Shown in pieces: positions 4,756 through 6,397 of a stretch of DNA of 6,397 nucleotides. Positions within the stretch are counted from its first letter, which is position 1. Each line of letters begins with the position of its first letter. Origin of the DNA: Hyphomonas sp. (lineage in GTDB: Bacteria > Pseudomonadota > Alphaproteobacteria > Caulobacterales > Hyphomonadaceae); NCBI GenBank assembly GCA_003486945.1, contig DNFL01000011.1:1-6397 (forward strand), read 5' to 3'. Position numbers and translations under genes: made by a program. The notes below the pieces were generated by a model, which did no database searches, was not told the origin of the DNA, and was given only the letters and a program-made list of their open reading frames with translations.

Positions 4756-5726
4756 GGGCGGGCCGCCTCCTTCCGGTCGATGCGCACGGTGATGGGCTTT
4801 TTCTGGCCGAGGCGCAGCTCGGCCCGGTCGAACAGGCGGTCGACCACATAGGTCTGGCCCTCGGCCCGGTAGTTGACGAGTTCAAGTCCTTCCCCCGTCC
4901 GCACGAACAGAGGCGGCATGTCCGCAGCCGCGACGTTCGAACTGAACGCGATCCAGGTCTTCTTGCCATCATCCCAGACGCTGACCGGCGTCCAGACCGG
5001 CCCCTTTCGCCAGGGCGGCGTGATGTCATAGTCATAGTTCAGGACCGGGGGAGGCGGAGGAGGTGGCGGGGGCGGCGCTTCCGGAACGGGAGGCTTCGGA
5101 TAGGACCAGGCGACCTGAGCCGTGTAGGTGTCGCCGGCGACCGAGACCGCTTCGATCAGGTAGGCCCGCCGGTCGGTTGCGAGCACGATGTTGGTCTTCA
5201 GTCTGGCGGCGAGCGGCTTGACGATGATCAGTGTGCGGCCGGTCTCGCCCGTACCCGTCAGCGTCTGCGACACCATCCAGCGGGTGGTGTCGCCTGCCGC
5301 AATGTCCAGCACCGTCTCGCCGGGCTCGAGCAGGATCGTCGAGATATAGGACGGCGCCGTCTGGAGCTCATAGAGCGCGCCGGGGGCGTAGGCGTAGACG
5401 AGGGTTGCGTCCTCATAGGCCGCGTTCGCAGCGCCCTGGCGCGCGGCCTTGTTGACCTCAGCGAGCGATTGCGGCGGCGCGCTGACACGTTCCGGCTTCT
5501 TGGAGGCTGGCTCCGGTGTCAGGGGCGCTTCTGGTTCCGGGTCTGGCGTCTGTTCTGCTTGGAGCGCGGGTTCGATCTCTGCGATCGGCTCGGCTGTGGG
5601 CTCAGCTGGGAGCAGGATTTCTATGGCGGGGGCAGTTTCAATGAGGTCAGTCGGCCCTTGCGTTTGCGGCGTGGCGCAGGCGGCAAGACCCAGAAAGGAC
5701 GTCGCAATGAGGCAGGCGCGGGTCAT
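4752..5726 (-). CDS. trbG: TrbG, VirB9-like conjugal transfer protein
   Basis: This 324-residue periplasmic/outer-membrane core component belongs to the TrbG/VirB9/CagX family and should pair with TrbI in the secretion channel. The N-terminus is a signal peptide with a lipobox (LGLAAC, Cys17), so lipid anchoring is predicted. Residues 20-90 form a Pro/Glu/Ala-rich spacer. The VirB9 N-terminal beta domain follows: TLVYAYAPGALYELQTAPSY (108-127), ILLEPGETVLDIAAGDTTRW (131-150), LIIVKPL (166-172), and TNIVLATDRRAYLIE (178-192). A run of ten prolines (218-227) links to the C-terminal domain, with NYDYDI (230-235), a WTPVSVWDDGKKTWIAF segment (245-261) and LRLG (304-307). The ATG overlaps the trbF stop as ATGA, with a GGAG 8 nt upstream. 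It looks complete and functional. Confidence 0.95.
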   Translation of the reverse strand: MTRACLIATSFLGLAACATPQTQGPTDLIETAPAIEILLPAEPTAEPIAEIEPALQAEQTPDPEPEAPLTPEPASKKPERVSAPPQSLAEVNKAARQGAANAAYEDATLVYAYAPGALYELQTAPSYISTILLEPGETVLDIAAGDTTRWMVSQTLTGTGETGRTLIIVKPLAARLKTNIVLATDRRAYLIEAVSVAGDTYTAQVAWSYPKPPVPEAPPPPPPPPPPVLNYDYDITPPWRKGPVWTPVSVWDDGKKTWIAFSSNVAAADMPPLFVRTGEGLELVNYRAEGQTYVVDRLFDRAELRLGQKKPITVRIDRKEAARP

Positions 5727-6397
5727 TGGTCACGGCTCCAGCTGAACTCGGTGATGAAGAGGCCGAGCGGGTTCTTCGAGATCTCGTCGGCGCTGCGGGG
5801 CGGCGCATGCGTGACGGTGAACAGGCCGGTATAATTCGCTCGCTCGGTCCGGCCGGCGTGCCCCGTCTCCTCGCTCCAGCTGACCTGCCAGGACTTGTCC
5901 GAGCGCTGCACGATCGAGCGGACATGTACCGTGCGCCCCGCAAGGCCCGTGTTCGCAAACGGATCATCCTGGCGGGCAATCTCGCTGAGCTTGGCGGCCG
6001 CCTGCGGCGTCAGGAACTGATAGGCGGCAAGCCAGTTCTCGCGCAGCACGATCTGGTCGGTCGGCAGAGCGCGCACGTTCCTCACAAACTCGCCGATAAA
6101 GTACGCTGTCTGCGCGCTGCCGGGTGTCCAGGCGCCGTCCGCGACGCGCACCGACAGGACCTGGCCTTCCGGCGCAACTTCCACGACGTGCACGAACGTG
6201 CGCTTCTGGAGCGCAACGAGCGTCAGTGAGGCGGCGAGCGCTGCCGACAGGCCGAACGCGGCGAACGCCATCAGCCGCCAGCTGCGCGCCGACAGTACGG
6301 CCGAGCCCATCCGTGCGTCCCATTCGGCCTGCGCGCGCCGGTACGGTGTCTCGGCCGGGGGCGGGGGATAAGACCTAGCCGGAGCCCTGAACGGAAA
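5723..6397 (-). CDS. trbF: TrbF, VirB8-like conjugal transfer protein (5' end outside window)
   Basis: This inner-membrane VirB8-type protein helps assemble the conjugative secretion system. The frame is open to the window edge, giving 224 visible residues. The ATG at 6310 is internal: the residues before it (TPYRRAQAEWDARMGSA) match the usual TrbF N-terminus, so only a few codons are probably missing. One membrane segment lies at about residues 41-64 (RLMAFAAFGLSAALAASLTLVALQ), followed by the periplasmic VirB8 domain with TAYFIGEFVRNVRALPTD, a QFLTPQAAAKL stretch, and the closing NPLGLFITEFSWSRDQ typical of TrbF. A proline-rich cytoplasmic start (PPPPAETPY) precedes the membrane segment. 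It is translationally coupled to trbG by an ATGA overlap. The order trbF-trbG-trbI is the conserved order in Trb clusters; the preceding genes (trbL, trbJ, trbE) would be expected just outside. Confidence 0.95.
   Translation of the reverse strand, partial: FPFRAPARSYPPPPAETPYRRAQAEWDARMGSAVLSARSWRLMAFAAFGLSAALAASLTLVALQKRTFVHVVEVAPEGQVLSVRVADGAWTPGSAQTAYFIGEFVRNVRALPTDQIVLRENWLAAYQFLTPQAAAKLSEIARQDDPFANTGLAGRTVHVRSIVQRSDKSWQVSWSEETGHAGRTERANYTGLFTVTHAPPRSADEISKNPLGLFITEFSWSRDQ

Noticed and set aside
3892..5834. Long plus-strand frames opposite trbI and trbG
   Set aside because: They are arginine-rich shadows of high-G+C genes on the other strand and show no family motif.
5723..6310. TrbF starting at the ATG at 6310
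   Set aside because: The frame stays open to the window edge, and the upstream residues match the normal TrbF N-terminus, so this ATG is internal and the true start is outside the window.

Overview
The window looks like part of an integrated conjugative element or a similar mobile region in an alphaproteobacterium. The evidence is a Trb-type mating-pair-formation block (trbF-trbG-trbI), high G+C in that block, and tight ATGA gene overlaps. G+C is clearly lower to the left: by hand count, 29 of 60 bases in 2881-2940 and 35 of 60 in 601-660, against 46 of 60 in 4681-4740 and 40 of 60 in 5101-5160. The composition step falls in the convergent gap 3531-3642.

Layout, left to right. (1) 1-260, plus strand: the C-terminal end of a probable HipA-family toxin kinase. 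(2) 227-3214, minus strand: a compact four-gene operon read right to left. It encodes an OGG/HhH-type N-glycosylase-like protein, a 114-residue protein with a Gly/Ser-rich N-terminal tail, a PfkB-kinase/nucleoside 2-deoxyribosyltransferase fusion, and a QueC-like 7-deazaguanine ligase. (3) 3240-3530, plus strand: a small XRE-family helix-turn-helix regulator, divergent from the operon. The intergenic region holds a perfect 13-bp palindrome on a perfect TATAAT, and a near-copy of part of this sequence lies just after the regulator stop codon. (4) 3643-6397, minus strand: trbI, trbG and trbF, the last cut by the window edge.

The striking part is region 2. Three of its four proteins belong to families that act on nucleobases or nucleosides (QueC, NDT/PfkB, OGG). 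QueC-like and OGG-like proteins are known as accessory proteins of type IV CBASS anti-phage systems, but no CD-NTase and no obvious effector is encoded here. The fourth protein begins Met-Gly-Gly-Ser-Gly-Ser, followed by a flexible tail and a compact, probably beta-rich domain. My main hypothesis is a regulated defence or stress module in which the QueC-like enzyme joins a deazaguanine-type base to the exposed N-terminal glycine of the small protein, while the NDT/PfkB and glycosylase proteins supply, exchange or remove bases. The families and gene order are seen in the sequence; the conjugation chemistry and the defence role are inference.
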